From Hofstenia miamia (lineage: Eukaryota; Xenacoelomorpha; Acoela): DNA of 64,000 nt. A program made the position numbers and the translations under genes. Of this stretch, positions 1 to 11,581 are shown one piece after another (position 1 is the stretch's first letter; the number at the start of each line of letters is the position of its first letter). The notes below the pieces were generated by a model. That model did not search any database and was not told the origin of the DNA. It saw only the letters and a list, made by a program, of their open reading frames with translations. The stretch spans positions 2,176,589-2,240,588 of the forward strand of contig SCFE01000044.1 of assembly GCA_004352715.1 (NCBI GenBank), given 5' to 3'.

Positions 1-1806
1 AATACTCCGGATTTTAATGAGCAGTTTATATTAGACTGCGATGCAAGTAAGGTCACCATAGGGGCAACACTAGGACAGATGAAAAACGGAAAAGAGGTAC
101 CAATACAATTCTTCAGCCACAAACTACGGGCAAGTGAAGAGAACTATGGATCCACCAAAGTAGAAATGTTAGCCCTAGTTGAGAGTATCAGAAAGTTCAG
201 ACATTTTCTAATTGGGAAAGAATTCCTAGTACGCACTGACAACAGCGGCCTTGCATGGCTAAAAAAGTTCTTGGGAGATAAATCAGGCATTGTATCCCGA
301 TGGATAGAGTACCTCAATGAATTTAAATTCATGATAGAGCATCGCACCCTACATAGCAACGCAGACTTTTGGACGTCATTACCAGAGTACCAAAGAGACG
401 CAGAAAAGATAGATGGAGAAAAGCAGCAATTCCAGTTTCTACCACACAATCAATATGATAAGTTACCAGAGATTAATGCAGACAAGAAAGGGCAAACGGT
501 ACTACTGATCATAATAAAGGAAGAGATCTCTGAAAAGGAGATAATAGAAAAACAGCAAGATGACATGATCCTCAGTGAAATAATAAGGAAACTGAAAGAA
601 CCCCGAGTGGCACTATCGAAACTAACAGCAAGTTACTTCGAACGATACAAATGGAAATTGTACGTTGAAGGTCAAAACAATAGAATTGCAATACTGGAGT
701 ATTTCAAAAGAGATCTCATACAGCGGATACATGAAAAAGGCCACCTCGGAATAATGCAGACAGAGAAAACATTCAATGGGCGATCTATCACAACAGCAGT
801 AAGAAAAGTAATTGAAGATATCATCAACAAATGCACTACATGTTTGTTACATAATAACCAATGATTCCCACACAGAGAGCACCACTGGAAAAAATAATCG
901 CCACACAACTGAATGAAATAGTTCACATCAACTTGGAACAACTATCAAAAGATAATGAGGGGTATCAATTTCGATTAGTAATGGTGGAAAACTTTACGAA
1001 ATACACAAGAATGATCCCAATTAAGAACACAACTGCAGAAACCACAGTGGAAATAGTAATGAAGGAGTGGATATTACGATTCGGGCCAGTGGAAATGATC
1101 ATATCAGATAAAGGACCACAATTTGAAAGCAGCTTATTCCAGGAAATGGCAAAGATTCTAGAGATAGTGAGTGAACAAACTACAGCATACCACCCGCAGG
1201 CAAACAGTGCAGTAGAAAGATTAAACAGGACCCTGATAAAGTTAATAAGAGTAACAACCACGAGGATTGGCGGGAATAAATGGAGTGGGGTGATCGAGAT
1301 GATAGAATATTTCTACAACACGTTGGTACACTCAACAACAGGAATCACCACATTTAAGGCAATGTTCGGCCGAGAGGCAGCTACACCACTATCAATGCAA
1401 TATACTGATTACAGCAAAGCTTTGAACAACAAATATGTAAACCAATTGTGCAAACAGATCTCAGCAATTCACGAGACAATATGCCACAACACAAAGAAAT
1501 CTGCAGTGAGACAACAGCAAAACTATAATAAAAAAATTTACGGGGACGCACATAAAGTAGGCCATAAGGTCTATGCATTTGCACCAATGAAACTAACTGA
1601 CACAAATCAGGTTTGCAAATTAAAAATGGTTTGGTCTGGACCACATATGATACGCAAGAATTGCCAAAAAATGAATACATGTTAGATAACAGCAGACTAC
1701 TGCACTTCCAAAATTTAAAAACAGCAATGGCAGACATTGAAGAAACAAAGATAGATGGAAGTGCTGAGTTTAAATTAAGCCAAATAAACGGCAAAGAGGT
1801 TATGTA
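1..1806 (+). pseudogene. Ty3/gypsy pol 3' part (RNase H + integrase), copy 1
   Basis: The left edge cuts the gene inside RNase H; the open frame from base 1 includes LDCDASK and later the RTDNSGLAWL stretch, as in Ty3/gypsy RNase H. The integrase follows: a HHCC zinc finger (HEKGHLG near 730, CTTC near 835-846), then the DDE core (IISDKGPQF, SAVERLNR) and a GPY/F-like tail (VWSGPH). The frame breaks at about 861 through a small deletion relative to copy 2 and again near 1685. The first catalytic Asp of the integrase is Asn here (AAC at 930-932) while copy 2 has GAC, a G-to-A change that suggests decay. At about 1806 the reading frame jumps straight into LTR interior sequence, which is either a deletion or a misjoin. 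The family assignment is firm; activity is not expected. Confidence 0.9.
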
Positions 1807-2465
1807 CAAATTTAGTTAATTATTCTATTCATTTTGTAAGATGCAACAAAGCTACAATATTGTGCAAATTAAGAGAAACATGTTAGCCGATTAAGTAAAA
1901 TTTGACAAATTGCAATGAGCGAAATTATGCTTACGTATGAACAGCCATATTGGCAGAAGAATTATTTGAAATTCAAAATCGGCAGGTACTTTAAAATTTT
2001 TAAATAAATAGCTTTGAATTTAACGAGAAATTTGATGAACAATAAATTCTTTGGAGTTTATTTTATTTTCATTCTTCATTTATCTGGTTTGATTATTTAA
2101 TAAANNNNNNNNNNNNNNNNNNNNNNNNNNNNNNNNNNNNNNNNNNNNNNNNNNNNNNNNNNNNNNNNNNNNNNNNNNNNNNNNNNNNNNNNNNNNNNNN
2201 NNNNNNNNNNNNNNNNNNNNNNNNNNNNNNNNNNNNNNNNNNNNNNNNNNNNNNNNNNNNNNNNNNNNNNNNNNNNNNNNNNNNNNNNNNNTTCATTTAT
2301 CTGGTTTGATTATTTAATAAAATGTGCAGCTAGGCAAGTTGTGTCGAGTAGTGGCTGGATTCCATCACAGGATCAATTCCAAGGGTCCTTGTGCCAGTCA
2401 TGAAACCGCACTTATGTTACGGTTAGGAGTTTTTTGATTCTTGCCTAGTCTGACTATCGATCTAT
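1806..2465 (+). repeat. Family-A LTR fragment with assembly gap
   Basis: This matches the interior of the complete LTR at 7818-8981: the GTAAGATGCAAC box, the GCCATATTGGCAG box, an A/T-rich TATA region and the stem-closed domain at 2330-2448. Both LTR termini are missing. A 187-N gap (2105-2291) has about 30 identical bases (TTCATTTATCTGGTTTGATT and on) on both sides, so the gap is probably an unmerged contig overlap. Confidence 0.85.
2330..2448 (+). promoter_or_regulatory. LTR stem-closed RNA domain (family A)
   Basis: CTAGGCAAG (2330-2338) can pair with CTTGCCTAG (2440-2448), closing a 119-nt domain that contains the TGGCTGG/CCAGTCA helix seen in all copies. See the findings for covariation. 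Confidence 0.7.
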
Positions 2466-3948
2466 ACAACAGGACGACGTAATCCTTAATGAGATAATAA
2501 GGAAATTGACACTATCAAAATTAACAGCAAGTTACTTCAAACATTAAAGTGGAAAACAAACCAAAATGGGTTGCTGTATGTCGAAGGACAAAACAATCGA
2601 ATTGTGATACCGGAGTATTTCAAGCGAGATCTTATATGGAGAATACATGAAAAAGGTCATCTATGAATAATGTAAACAGAGAAAAGGTTTAATGGGCGAT
2701 TTATAACAACAGCAGTAAGAAAAGTGATCAAAGACATCATCAACAAATGCACTACATGTTTGTTACACAATAACAAACGATTCCTGACACAGAGAGCACC
2801 ATTGGAAAAAATAATCGCCACACAACTGAACGAAATAGTTCACATCGACTTGGAACAACTATCAAAAGATAAAAAGGGATACCAATTTCTACTAGTGATG
2901 GTGGATAATTTCATGAAGTACGCAAGGATGATCCCATTGAAAAACACGACTGCAGCAACCACAGTGGAAATAGTAATGAAAGAATGGATATTACGATTTG
3001 GGCCAATGGAAACGATAATATCAGATAAATTGCCCCAATTCAAAAGTGGATTATTTCAGGAAATGGCGAAGATGCTAGAGATAGTCAGCAAAAGAACTAC
3101 AGCATATCACCTGCAGGCGAATGGTGTGGTGGAAGAACAGAACTCTTATAAAAGTAATAAGAGTAACAACAGTGAGGATTGGCGGAAACAGATGATGAGA
3201 GGTGATCGAGATGATAGAGTATTTTTACAACACGTCAGTACATTCAATGACAGGAGTCACTCCATTTAAAGCGATGTTTGGCCGAGAGGCAGCCACACCA
3301 CTATTGATGCAATACACTGACTACAGTGAAGCCTTGAACAACAAATACATAAACCAACTCAGCAAACAGATTTCAGGAATTCATGAAATGATATGCCATA
3401 ATACAAAGAAATCAGCAGTGAGACCACAGTGAAACTATAATAAAAGAATTTACGGGCATGCGCACAAAGTAGGCATTAAAGTCTACACATTCACACCAAT
3501 GAAACTAACTGATACAAACCAAGTCCATAAGTTAAAAACAGTCTGGTCCAGACCACATATAATAACGCAAGCATTGCCAAATAATGAATACATGTTAGAT
3601 AACAGCAGACTACTGCACTTCCAAAATTTAAAAACAGCAATGGCAGACATTGAGGAAATGAAGATAGAAGGAAGTGCCAAATTTAAATTAAGCCGAATTG
3701 ATGGCAAAGAGGTTATGTACGACATGTGTGATTTAGATAGCCTACCAGAGGAGGAATTTGAGGAAGAATTCACAGCAGATACTGGAAATGAACAACTGGA
3801 AAGGAGAGTGCAACCACAGAGGGCTGCGAGAAATAAAACTATATATAACCCTGAAATATGGGATATAGATTTAATAACTGCATTTAGGAAACTAGAGAAG
3901 GATGCATCAACAACTCAGGAAGCGGGTGAGGCGCAATCAACCAACTGA
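2466..3948 (+). pseudogene. Ty3/gypsy pol 3' part (integrase and C-terminal tail), copy 2
   Basis: Second pol copy, starting in the linker before the integrase zinc finger and running to the natural pol end (TGA at 3946-3948). The zinc-finger CTTC, the core D (VHIDLEQL, GAC at 2847-2849) and the ISDK segment are visible; frameshifts occur near 3130 and 3200, and stop codons occur early (for example before 2570). The tail after the GPY/F-like region contains the acidic run LPEEEFEEEF and ends with an ordinary stop. The 3' ORF begins inside the last 46 bases in another frame. The close similarity to 1-1806 shows two copies of one family, separated by an LTR fragment. Confidence 0.88.
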
Positions 3949-6900
3949 TGGAGTCCCGACCACAAACACAAGGAGGCGAGTGCACAGGAGTTCTCAAACT
4001 GGATGTTGATTCAAGGGCAGAAGGGACAAGAATGAGGAGATGGTCAATAAACGACGCAGAGTTAAGAGGCGTCCTAGTAGTACTCAAGGCCGATTCAAGG
4101 GCAGATATACAAACGGACAATTGGCCTCTTTGCAGCTTAACTTTCCTTCTGGGGGATCACTTTGCCGATTCGAGGGCGGTGACACAACCGGAGTTCCAAG
4201 GGAAGGTGTGAGTGGTGGAAGAACTGTGGAGATCTGGAAGTGATTCAAGGCTGAAGGTATCTCCACTGGAACCACGGCTGGTCAAGTACCATTGGTTGTA
4301 ACCAATAGCCGATTCAAGGGCAACTTGGTTGACACCAGTGGCACAGGTTCACAGCCTATTGACTGCAAACCAAGTACCAGCAGATTACCATTACAGATGA
4401 GGCAGATAGACGCCTCCTCAGAAACAACATCAGAGCGTACAGTAAGATCTAGAGAGAGAGAAAAGCGAATGTCTAAAATCGACGGGGAAACGTTGCACCC
4501 CTATTTCATGGCAATCACAAAAATTCGGCACAATGCGTTTGAGAAATTATCTCAGAAACTAAAACATTAATCAGAAAAACCGCCAAAATGGAAGGAAACA
4601 ATCTGCCAATTCTACTTGACGCAGACAATCAGCCCAAAGTTAACATATTGATCAGTTATCCACAGGAGTTGAATGAAACAATCAACAGGTCATATATAAG
4701 AAGCACGATTCACATGACATTCAACAAAGATTTTACACTGGAAATTGCACAAGCACTCATGGCATATAAGGAACAGATAGCAAAGATCCCGGAGATAAAT
4801 TTAGACGAAGAAAACTTAACAATTATACATGTGTTAAGGGAAAAAGAATACAACAAGCACTTACAGAAGCAGATCAATCAGACTGTACAAATGGCAAGAG
4901 TACAACAGATAAGAATAGTTATCATAGTAATGAGAGAAAACCTGGAGGAACTACCAAAATATCTAAAAGATATGGTACTACGAAAAGAAAATTTCTTCCC
5001 ATGGGAGAAGAAAGAGTTCATAATCTCCAAACTAATCCGCTTTGACTTATAAATTGATTATTGGGCGCAGATATATGGAATCATGATAGACAACAGTATA
5101 GCGATAGATCTGTTTCAACAAACGAAAATGGCAGAAATGCTACAAGAAAATGATGGACTAGAAAAAGCCATGACACTATTTATCAAGTGCAGCATGACTC
5201 AATGCCAGGAGCATTTGGAAGAAATTCAAAACATCTGGACAAACATGAAGTTGCAGAAAAAATAGACGAATTGTGGCCCAAAATCAGAATAGAGGCCCCA
5301 GCGCACAAATATCACAAAACAGTAGAAATGGTACTGGCAGAAATCAACCGAGCATATGAGCTGAACACAAAAAGGACTTTTGTAAACTTATACTAGAGGA
5401 AAAGAACGCGCCAGAAATTAGGTATAGAACATCTGCATGGCTGTTAGCAATATTGCTCATGGAAGAAAAAGATCTCAAGTTAGCCATAACAAGAAACCAA
5501 AGAATAAAACTCGCAAAGGCCAAAAAGTTTGAAATTGCATTATCACCAATGAACACGCAGACGAAAAACTGGATATTGAAAGGACATGTTGAAAAAATTG
5601 AATCCCTGAACAAGAATGAGAAACCGATGCAGACAATGGAAAAATTGCTAAGTAGATTGATAATGAAACATCACCCAATGGGAAGAATGAATGTCAATAG
5701 TAGAACTAGCAAACATCTCAGGGATTTGCATAAGTGAGATACAAATATTCAAAGAACCCATGTAAAAGTACATGTGGGGTGCAACATCTGAGACACAACT
5801 GAAACAACTACAAAATCAACCATGGATAACCACAAAGAAAATAATCAAATGCAGATTAGTCAACACTGAGGACGTAAGACAATTACTGAAACAGAAAAAC
5901 GTGCAACAAGTGATAGATGAGAATATGAAACGTCATGCTAGAAACAGCCTGCAATGCACATTTACTACAATAATTAAAAGAACCGAGATGTTAAAGAAGG
6001 GAGGAATAACAACGCCAGTAGATATATGTGAAATGGTGACAAAAACACAACAGGAAATCATTAAGGAGGAACTACTAGTAACCTCATCTTAGTCGTTACT
6101 ATCCCCTAAAACACAGACAATGATTGACAAAATAAACATTGAAAAGTGTGGAGACACAAGCCAAGATAGCACAATCAAATGGATTGACACTGATGATGAG
6201 TGATTCCTGGTAGAAATAAAAGTAACAAAGGAAAAGAAGGAGATAGTGGAAAGAAACTACCAGAGAATAAGGGAACAACAAATGGTCGCAAAGATGAAAT
6301 TAATGTTCACTGAAGCATTCACACGCACAGAACTAGAAGAACTATTGAAGCCATTCAACCAGATTGTTGTTGACTTTGAATGAATTACGTCAAAAATTGA
6401 CATACAAGAACGCATAAGAATGAAATTAAGCAAACGGGGACTCACACAATCATTTTGGGAGACAATCCCAGAAGTAAAAATGAACTACCCCGCCACTATC
6501 AGCTTAGCAACAGCATCCAATACAATGGGCACTTATGAAGAAATTGAGAGACTCGTCGATACGAAAATCTTACTATGTACACTTCCAAAAACGATTGCAA
6601 TACCCATGGTACTGACAAGATGGAGACTCCTGAAGGAGGTAAAACCAGCGAAAGCATTTCTACACGAATACAAATCATACATAAATTCACAATGCAAAGC
6701 TGTAGAAATGAGAGAACGGGAAGACTACAAAAGAACAAAAAAGATATTGCTAGACAATGTCAAAAAGGAACTCATTTACATCGAAGGAAACATCTCACCA
6801 GATCAATTATATACAAGAGGGAGAGTGATACACATTCAGCTCCAAGAATTAAGAGATGAAATAGAGAAACGCCAGCCATGGGCAGTTATGCTATTTTCAG

Positions 6901-7387
6901 GAGTTAACAATATCATATGGACCAATATGTGGGAACAAAAGTATCGCTACTATGACGTAATGAAAAGAGTGGAAGTCATCACTATGATGCGCATTGGAAA
7001 GAATGATCCTGGCGAGATATCAGAGCAAGAAGTAGTGGATAAGATCAGCTTCTTCTATAAAGATGTAGCAAATACGGGCAGCCTACAAAAGGTCTTCACC
7101 TTCTTTTATCCAAATACATAGATGAGAGCAGACTTAGCCCACACATGTAAAGCCAATGCGCAGATGATGCTCCTAATAGCAATAAAAGGCATTTGCTTGT
7201 ATGGGAAATACTTTGAAATTTTCTCACAAAAAATGAACGAATTGCGAGAAATGACACCTATAGCAGAGAACATCAGAGAAACTCGATTTCTAAAATACGC
7301 AAACATTTTCACCACTGAACAAGAAGCAGTACTGAAAATGTCAATGCAATCCGAATATGCAATGATAACATGGGAAGATTCTGAGGC

Positions 7388-7655
7388 NNNNNNNNNNNAA
7401 TGATTAACAGTGATTAAATATAATCAGAAATATGATTGTAAAATTTAGTTAATTATCTTATTCATTTTGTAATATGCAACCAAGTTACAATATTGTACAT
7501 TATGAGAAAAATACCGGAGACAATTAAGTATTTTTTGACAAATTGTAACAAGCAAAATTACGCTTACATCAGAACAGCCATATTGGCAGAATATTAATTC
7601 AAAATTTAAAATCAGCAGGTACTTAGAACTTTTTAAATAAATAGCTTAGAATTTA
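7388..7655 (+). other. Assembly artefact: N gap plus duplicated LTR piece
   Basis: An 11-N gap (7388-7398) is followed by LTR sequence (7399-7655) that recurs at 7868 onward, after which the coding bases of 7309-7386 recur at 7658-7737. The pattern is that of two overlapping contigs placed end to end. Confidence 0.85.
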
Positions 7656-7802
7656 ATTTCACCACTGAACAAGAAGCAGTACTGAAAATGTCAATGCAAT
7701 CCGAATATGCAATGATAACATGGGAAGATTCTGAGGCAGAGTCACTCATATGAAAAGCAGACACTCTCGTGCATGGGGAGCGACCAGTGCTGTCCATAAT
7801 GC

Positions 7803-7817
7803 AAGCTGAGGAGGGCA
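7803..7817 (+). promoter_or_regulatory. Polypurine tract next to 3' LTR
   Basis: AAGCTGAGGAGGGCA lies directly before TGTAGC. The same tract precedes the LTRs at 23159 and 62674 (reverse strand) and, as GCTGGAGGGGGAG, the family-B LTR at 42268. Known role in LTR elements: plus-strand priming. Confidence 0.7.
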
Positions 7818-8981
7818 TGTAGCATCACCCAAAAAGAATAAGCTGCAAACAAAAGAGATCAGCGTCGAATGATTAACAGTGATTAAATATAATCAGAAAT
7901 ATGATTGTAAAATTTAGTTAATTATCTTATTCATTTTGTAATATGCAACCAAGTTACAATATTGTACATTATGAGAAAAATACCGGAGACAATTAAGTAT
8001 TTTTTGACAAATTGTAACAAGCAAAATTACGCTTACATCAGAACAGCCATATTGGCAGAATATTAATTCAAAATTTAAAATCAGCAGGTACTTAGAACTT
8101 TTTAAATAAATAGCTTAGAATTTAAATGAAATTTGATGAACAATAAATACTTCAGAGTTTATCTTATTTTCATTTTCGTCATTTATCTGGTTTGATATTT
8201 ATCAAAATGTTCAGCTAAGCAAGTTGTGTCAAGTAGTGGCTGGATTCCATAACGGGAGTGATTTGAAGGGTCCTTGTGCCAGTCATGAAACAACACTTAT
8301 GTTACAGATAGGAGGTTTTTCAATTCTTGCTTAGTCTGACTATTGATCACTACATGTACATTCTAACAAATGCTTGAAATGGCTGGATAGCCGAACACTA
8401 GGAATATATCTCTATTACTAATAGTAGGAGACTTGACTATAATCGACCAAATAAATGACTTTACATGTACTGTTATTAAATGTAAGTATAGGAAACTGCA
8501 ATATATTAATTGATTATTAAAGCCAGTAATTTTACAGTAATGGCTACTTTAGTATTAACTTAATGCAGTTAGTGTCAACGCCCGGTTGCTTTACTTATTC
8601 AATCCAACAAACACTTTACAAAATTGAGTTTAAGTCAGTTGTATCTTGACTTGAGTACATGCACTGAGATAATGTAAGGTACACATAATTAGTCCTCATT
8701 GAGCTGAGATGGTGCAGTGATCTTGGTCAATTGCTAGTGAAGGAGAGGAACTATTGTGTGGAGATCGGCCTCAGGCAGTAGCCCACAGATAATCAATGAG
8801 AGAAAACTTCATGGCTTCGTCATCTAAACAATGATGATTAATACTCAGTTAACCTAACTAGTTAAACAAAGAGGAAACGTCTATCAGTCTATTAAATCAG
8901 TAAATCCTCACCTGCCAGTAATCAAGTGATAGTTATTAATGATAATACACAGTGCAAAAGGGCCAGGTGGAGGATGTTACA
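7818..8981 (+). repeat. Family-A LTR (3' LTR of copy A1), complete
   Basis: It starts TGTAGCATCACCC and ends GGAGGATGTTACA, giving TG...CA ends and imperfect inverted termini over 1164 bp. The 3' ORF purine tract (GCTGAGGAGGGC) abuts the left end, as expected for the polypurine tract before a 3' LTR. Inside, in order: a GTAATATGCAAC box, a GCCATATTGGC box (8046-8056), an A/T-rich TATA-like region, AATAAA, the stem-closed domain (8215-8334), and the conserved block GAGCTGAGA near the right end. No target duplication can be tested because the 5' LTR is not joined. Confidence 0.9.
8215..8334 (+). promoter_or_regulatory. LTR stem-closed RNA domain (family A)
   Basis: CTAAGCAAG (8215-8223) pairs with CTTGCTTAG (8326-8334); an inner helix TGGCTGG (8237-8243) / CCAGTCA (8279-8285) is possible with one G-U pair. 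The stem differs from the 2330 copy at one position with a matching change on the other side. Confidence 0.72.
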
Positions 8982-9135
8982 CTACTTAACTTTTGCTAAA
9001 TATCATAGTAAAAGTTAAGTAGTGAAGATATTGCACCATTGTCAGTTCATCAAAATATGAATTGAATTCAAACCATAAGAATAATATTGAAATTGTACTA
9101 AATAATCAAATTAAAGAACTGAATGTCTTTATAGT
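8980..9135. repeat. 155-bp spacer with 15-bp perfect hairpin
   Basis: CACTACTTAACTTTT (8980-8994) and AAAAGTTAAGTAGTG (9010-9024) form perfect arms around a 15-nt loop. The rest of the spacer reappears in inverted orientation directly after the LTR at 18281 (18282-18435), so the two LTR loci share a flank. No coding is visible. Confidence 0.7.
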
Positions 9136-9505
9136 GTTGCATCTGCTACCAATCTCTAACTCACATTGATTGATTCTATTTGAATGTAATTCTGTGTTAA
9201 GTGTGGGTAGGGATGTACTTTTACTAACTGCTTTATTCTATTAATACTCTTAGTTGACTTTGATTAACTATATTGTAATCAAACACTGTTTAGGTGTTGA
9301 CAGAATGTTGCAGTTCTCCTGGTAGATTATCTTTCATGAGGCCTCCAGCCAACTCTGATCTCTGAATCTCCCAACAAGTAGCTGTCTGCATCATTAGTGG
9401 ATTTTTCCCAAAAGCTCAGCTCAACAAAGTAACTTATGTGTTCCCTATCCTAACTCAGTGCAACCCTAAATTTGCTTTGTGCAATTTGTTTTTGCAACCA
9501 GGCAG

Positions 9506-10805
9506 TAGGCTGTTTCATTTGCGACTGATTTTTGATTTGAAAGCTGCTGCTTTCTCAGATTTTGCGTTTTGTTATAAAAACATGATACGTGAAAAAAAAA
9601 TAAAAAAAATTAACGTTTGACGCCCCCAACCTTTATTTTTGTGAATTTTTGTGTGAAAATCCGTTAAAGGGTCATAACTCGAGTTATATATATCGTAGAA
9701 GCTTGGATTTTGTTTTAAAAGATGTGGAATATGCTATTTTATATACCTGATTAATACATTATATAGGGTTATTTTGGCTAGAAAAAAAGTTATTTGCAAA
9801 AAACCTAATTTTCGTTTTTTTGACCACATTAAAAGCACTTAAACAGAGAAATTCAAGAATTTATAAAACTTTATGATTTATTTGCAACAACCATTATAAA
9901 AAACAACAATAACAAATATGATTATAAAATAGTTTAAATAAATAATCTATTTGTTTCATAAACAAATAAATCCAGCTTGTATCAAATCTTTTTGTTTGTC
10001 ACTTTAATAAATAAAAATAGAAAAAATTTTGAACAAAGATAATGCACAAAACCTATAAAAAAGTTCAAAACAAAATAAGCAGTTTAGTTCCAACTGTAAT
10101 TGGTTTTAGAGATAGACTTTTTGTCACTCTCTCTGAACCCGTGGCATTTTTGAACTGAATGTTCCTCATTTCTTTTACAGCTTTGTACAAAAACTGCTTC
10201 TGCTCTTCGCTCTTTGGGACCTTCAAGTTATTAGAAGAGCTAAGCTTCGCTCAGCAGCATTGTTAATGATGGTGAGATTCAAGACCTTAGCTCTCATCTC
10301 AGAATAGCTTGACAATTCATTCCATTTTGATGGATGAGCATTAAGAAAGTTGAGTGCTTCACCACCAACATTTGATGATGATGTTGAAGGTGTGGAAGGG
10401 AACGATTGTGAAGAAACCAGATACAAAAAAGACCATGAATCAGGTCTGACAAAATCTTGCAACTGATAAGTTGACGACTTAGAAGGGTCAAACATAGGCA
10501 TGCGCATATTAGAGCTAGCTTCACTTGCTTCACACCAAAATAACCCTATATAATGTATTAATCAGTTATATAAAATAGCATATTCCGCATCTTTTAAAAC
10601 AAAATCCAGGCTTCTACGATATATATAACTCGAGTTATGACTTTTTAACGGATTTTCACTAAAAAATTCACAAAAATAAAGGTTGGGGGCGTCAAACGTT
10701 AATTTTTTAATTTTTTTTTCACATATCGTGTTTTTATAACAAAATGCAAAATCTGAGAAAGGGGCAGCTTTCAAATCGAAAATTTGTCGCAAATGAAACA
10801 GCCTA
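9506..10805. mobile_element. DNA transposon with ~270-bp TIRs and 8-bp target duplication
   Basis: The ends TAGGCTGTTTCATTTGCGAC and its reverse complement bound a 1300-bp element; the inverted repeats run about 9506-9778 and 10534-10805. CCAGGCAG occurs at 9498-9505 and 10806-10813 as an 8-bp target duplication. An 8-bp duplication is known for hAT and P superfamilies; the TAG start is compatible with hAT, but the long TIRs are unusual for it, so the superfamily stays open. The interior holds a short broken coding remnant on the minus strand. Confidence 0.85.
10095..10507 (-). pseudogene. Transposase-like C-terminal remnant inside the TIR element
   Basis: An ORF of 94 residues with NNAAERSLALLI is followed after a frameshift by KSEEQKQFLYKAVKE. 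The combination of an AERxxALI segment and an EEQKQFL segment recalls the C-terminus of an uncharacterised transposon-derived protein group in animals; this is from memory and not from a search. Only this tail survives, so the element is non-autonomous. Confidence 0.5.
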
Positions 10806-11077
10806 CCAGGCAGTGTCACTAGCTGTTTAGTACATAACATTTAGCCATTAATGAAAAATATTGGCTTTAATTAATTTAAATAATTATATAGATAATTACT
10901 TGCAGCTTCCTAGCCTCTATTTAATTAGTAATACATTCTCAGTCTCATTATCAGTCTATTTATAGGTCACCTACTTAGTCTAATTATTATAAAATATAAT
11001 AACCTACAATTGGCTCCCCAACCATTTTCTCTGAGGATTTTATTATTGCATACATGTCAATGAAAGAATGGATAGTC

Positions 11078-11202
11078 AGCTAAACAGAGAAAAACTCCTA
11101 ATCACACCCCTAACATAAATGTAGTTTTGTGGCCTTGATCAAGGATCCTCAAATGCTCCTTATGTGTGCCTTGGCCACTACTAATACATTGACTGTTTAG
11201 CT
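11078..11202 (-). promoter_or_regulatory. LTR stem-closed RNA domain (reverse)
   Basis: AGCTAAACAG (11078-11087) pairs perfectly with CTGTTTAGCT (11193-11202); the inner helix is GTGGCC (11129-11134) / GGCCAC (11173-11178), also perfect. Confidence 0.72.
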
Positions 11203-11581
11203 TGACATGATTTAATAATAAGCAAACCAAATAAAATCTAAAGATAAGATTTTTAAAGAATTTACTTCAACAGTTTTCCAAATGATTTATAGTTTCAGAT
11301 CCAAAAGTACCTGTTGAATTTGGATTTTGAATCATCTGCCAATATGGCTGAAAAATAATGGAAGTGATATTGCCCCCTTTGTTTTTGCCAAATTGTTCAA
11401 CAAATACTATTTGGTAAATGTTGTTTCTCAGTTGCATTTTACAAAATTAATGATGATAAATCTAAATTGAATATGCTTTACAATTAATATTAATTTAATC
11501 ATAATTTGATGATAATCTTCCTTGACCAACTAATCTCTTCTTTGTTTATCTTTGCAGCATTAATTCTTGGATTATTCTACA

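Larger units (their letters stand above)
3902..7817 (+). pseudogene. 3' ORF of the family-A retrotransposon, copy A1 (unknown function)
   Basis: I do not recognise this protein. It lies downstream of pol, on the same strand, and ends at the purine-rich tract before the 3' LTR. Its likely start is ATG 3902, overlapping the pol end in another frame, with an Arg-rich N-terminus (LRKRVRR, RRRVKRR). Next come repeats of xRFKG (near 4002, 4091, 4309), an arginine/glutamate linker (REREKRMSK), the block LHPYFMA, a mixed alpha/beta stretch (4588-5052) with RIVIIVM, and a largely helical C-terminal half (6420-7121) with PATISLAT and YYDVMKRVEV. There is no signal peptide or clear membrane segment, so it does not look like env. 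Several stops and frameshifts break it. The part 7399-7655 is a false LTR duplication; the true C-terminus resumes at 7656. Homologues are at 11582, 23160, 26910, 32106, 38641 and 62675. Confidence 0.75.
9136..11581 (-). repeat. Family-A-related LTR (reverse) carrying a TIR transposon
   Basis: Reverse LTR: it starts TGTTGCATCTGCTACC and ends GGATTATTCTACA. Removing the 1300-bp insertion and its 8-bp duplication leaves about 1138 bp. It is the 3' LTR of the reverse element to its right, because 11582 begins with the reversed purine tract (CACCCTCTCC) and 3' ORF. It contains the stem-closed domain (11078-11202). Its sequence is nearest to the LTR at 16893-18281. Confidence 0.85.

Noticed and set aside
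3902-7817. Reading the 3' ORF as env
   Set aside because: No signal peptide, no transmembrane helix, no furin-type site or Cys-rich ectodomain seen; the protein is Lys/Glu-rich and helical.
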